From: Treponema sp.
GTDB taxonomy: Bacteria > Spirochaetota > Spirochaetia > Treponematales > Treponemataceae
Reading direction: 5' to 3'
NCBI GenBank assembly: GCA_017469785.1
Contig: JAFUFU010000008.1
Span: 68,642-132,641 of the forward strand
Length of the DNA: 64,000 nt
The notes beneath the pieces were generated by a model. The model was not told the origin of the DNA and ran no database searches. It worked only from the letters and a program-made list of their open reading frames with translations. Position numbers and translations under genes: made by a program. Positions 63,271 through 64,000 of the stretch are shown one piece after another. How positions within the stretch are numbered: position 1 is the first letter of the stretch; the number at the start of each line of letters is the position of its first letter.

Positions 63271-64000
63271 TTAGGCTTGGTCAAGGCTTCCGTAAAGCTC
63301 TTTCCATGCTTTTTCGGCAGCGTTTTGCTCGGCTTCTTTTTTGCTCTTGCCCGATTCCGGTCCGTAAGTCGCGTTTTTCAAATGCACGCTCACCCAGAAA
63401 GTCCTGTCATGGTCAGGCCCGCTTTCTTTGACCAGCTCGTAGCTCGGACACGTTTTGTATTTTTTCTGATGGGCTTCCTGAAGCATCGTCTTGTAATCTT
63501 TTGCCCCCTTATTGGACAGCACTTTCTCTATTTCGGGAATCATGAATTCCAGAACAAGTTTTTCCGCCGCCTTGTAGCCTGCGTCCAAATAGTAAGCTCC
63601 GATAACGGCTTCCACCGCGTCAGCCAGGATTGCCCGTTTATGTCTTCCACCGCTCATCTCCTCCCCCTTTCCGAATACGAGCATTTTGTCGATTCCGATT
63701 TTCAGGGCTATCGGGGCCAGAGCCTGCTCGCTTACGACTGTGCTTTTTATTTTTGCAAGGTCTCCCTCAGGGTTGTCCATCAGGTGCTCGTAAAGATAGG
63801 CGGCCGTAACCATTCCGAGTACGCTGTCACCGAGAAATTCAAGGCGTTCGTTATTCTCGTGCTTTTGAGACTTTCCTTCCTGAGAGCAAGAGCGGTGCGT
63901 GAATGCCAGCTCAAGAAGATTCAGGTTTGAGAATTTTATTGATATTCCTTTTGAGAATGCATTGAGTTCTTTTATACGACTCGGTGAAAGATTTTTTTTA
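63271..64000 (-). CDS. rnc: Ribonuclease III, 5' truncated by window edge
   Basis: Double-strand RNA endonuclease for rRNA and mRNA processing. The frame is open from the window edge at 64000 to TAA at 63271 (about 243 residues seen). An internal ATG at 63813 is not the start, because the catalytic signature ERLEFLGDSVLG is encoded just upstream of it, together with the helix NLLELAFTHRSCSQE. Further on, the second acidic site is in KRAILADAVEAVIGAYYLDAG and the dsRNA-binding domain spans DYKTMLQEAHQKKYK to EAEQNAAEKAWKEL. Only the first few residues should be missing. Confidence 0.96.
   Translation of the reverse strand, partial: KKNLSPSRIKELNAFSKGISIKFSNLNLLELAFTHRSCSQEGKSQKHENNERLEFLGDSVLGMVTAAYLYEHLMDNPEGDLAKIKSTVVSEQALAPIALKIGIDKMLVFGKGEEMSGGRHKRAILADAVEAVIGAYYLDAGYKAAEKLVLEFMIPEIEKVLSNKGAKDYKTMLQEAHQKKYKTCPSYELVKESGPDHDRTFWVSVHLKNATYGPESGKSKKEAEQNAAEKAWKELYGSLDQA

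Noticed and set aside
63187..63930. Long plus-strand open frame (247 codons) opposite rnc
   Set aside because: It is the antisense of a well-conserved RNase III gene; the translation has no family features and no ribosome site.

Overview
The window is one contiguous stretch of spirochaete chromosome, most likely a Treponema of the host-associated group (moderate GC, double membrane). The basis is gene content and order: HU - lnt - bactofilin - rho, and dnaG - rpoD - zinc-ribbon coiled-coil protein - rnpB - TPR protein - mreBCD - PBP2 - rodA. These are blocks I recall as conserved in treponemes. No species call is possible from sequence alone. The window opens inside a HU-family gene and closes inside rnc, so both end genes are partial.

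Layout. 1-4.4 kb (+): HU, lnt, bactofilin, rho, then tRNA-Leu(CAG) on the minus strand. 4.6-7.3 kb (-): a zinc-ribbon membrane protein, a degenerate-receiver protein with an acidic linker, and a secreted protein. 7.4-17.6 kb: mfd, an outer-membrane barrel protein, an orphan solute-binding protein, dCMP deaminase, threonine synthase, a lipoprotein and alanine racemase. 17.8-29.9 kb (+): a surface-polysaccharide locus, visibly more AT-rich in its middle. 29.9-38.6 kb: folC, trpS, yicC, a cytidylate kinase-like gene, four tRNAs (Gly, Phe, Thr, Tyr), cca, chorismate mutase and a metallo-beta-lactamase-fold hydrolase. 38.6-54.3 kb (+): mltG, dnaG, rpoD, the zinc-ribbon protein, RNase P RNA, the rod-shape/elongation operon and a long radical SAM protein. 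54.5-64 kb: a hybrid histidine kinase, an ABC-F protein, a DNA methyltransferase, a DEAD-box helicase, an rRNA methyltransferase-like gene, rpmE and rnc.

The polysaccharide locus contains two sugar-activation modules. The first is RmlA plus an FdtA/QdtA-type ketoisomerase and a DegT aminotransferase, which would make a dTDP-3-amino-3,6-dideoxyhexose; RmlB and the N-acyltransferase are not in the window. The second is an IspD-like cytidylyltransferase, an SDR-type dehydrogenase and an AraD-type pentulose-phosphate epimerase next to a CDP-glycerol-glycerophosphotransferase-like enzyme, which suggests a CDP-pentitol and alditol-phosphate transfer. An ATP-grasp/HAD fusion, a CgeB-like and a GT2 glycosyltransferase, and a broken GT2 gene complete it. 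An AAA/DUF4143 ATPase gene interrupts the locus and is flanked by inverted copies of a roughly 35-bp sequence.

The most general signal in the window is transcriptional. Eight genes have a good -10 box ending only 6-8 nt before the start codon and no Shine-Dalgarno sequence: the barrel protein, dCMP deaminase, the lipoprotein, alr, folC, cca, the hybrid kinase and the rRNA methyltransferase. This predicts leaderless mRNAs. Genes inside operons mostly keep clear Shine-Dalgarno sequences. A second signal is a ~150-bp intergenic repeat in two inverted copies 20 kb apart. No transposase, CRISPR array, rRNA operon or prophage was seen.
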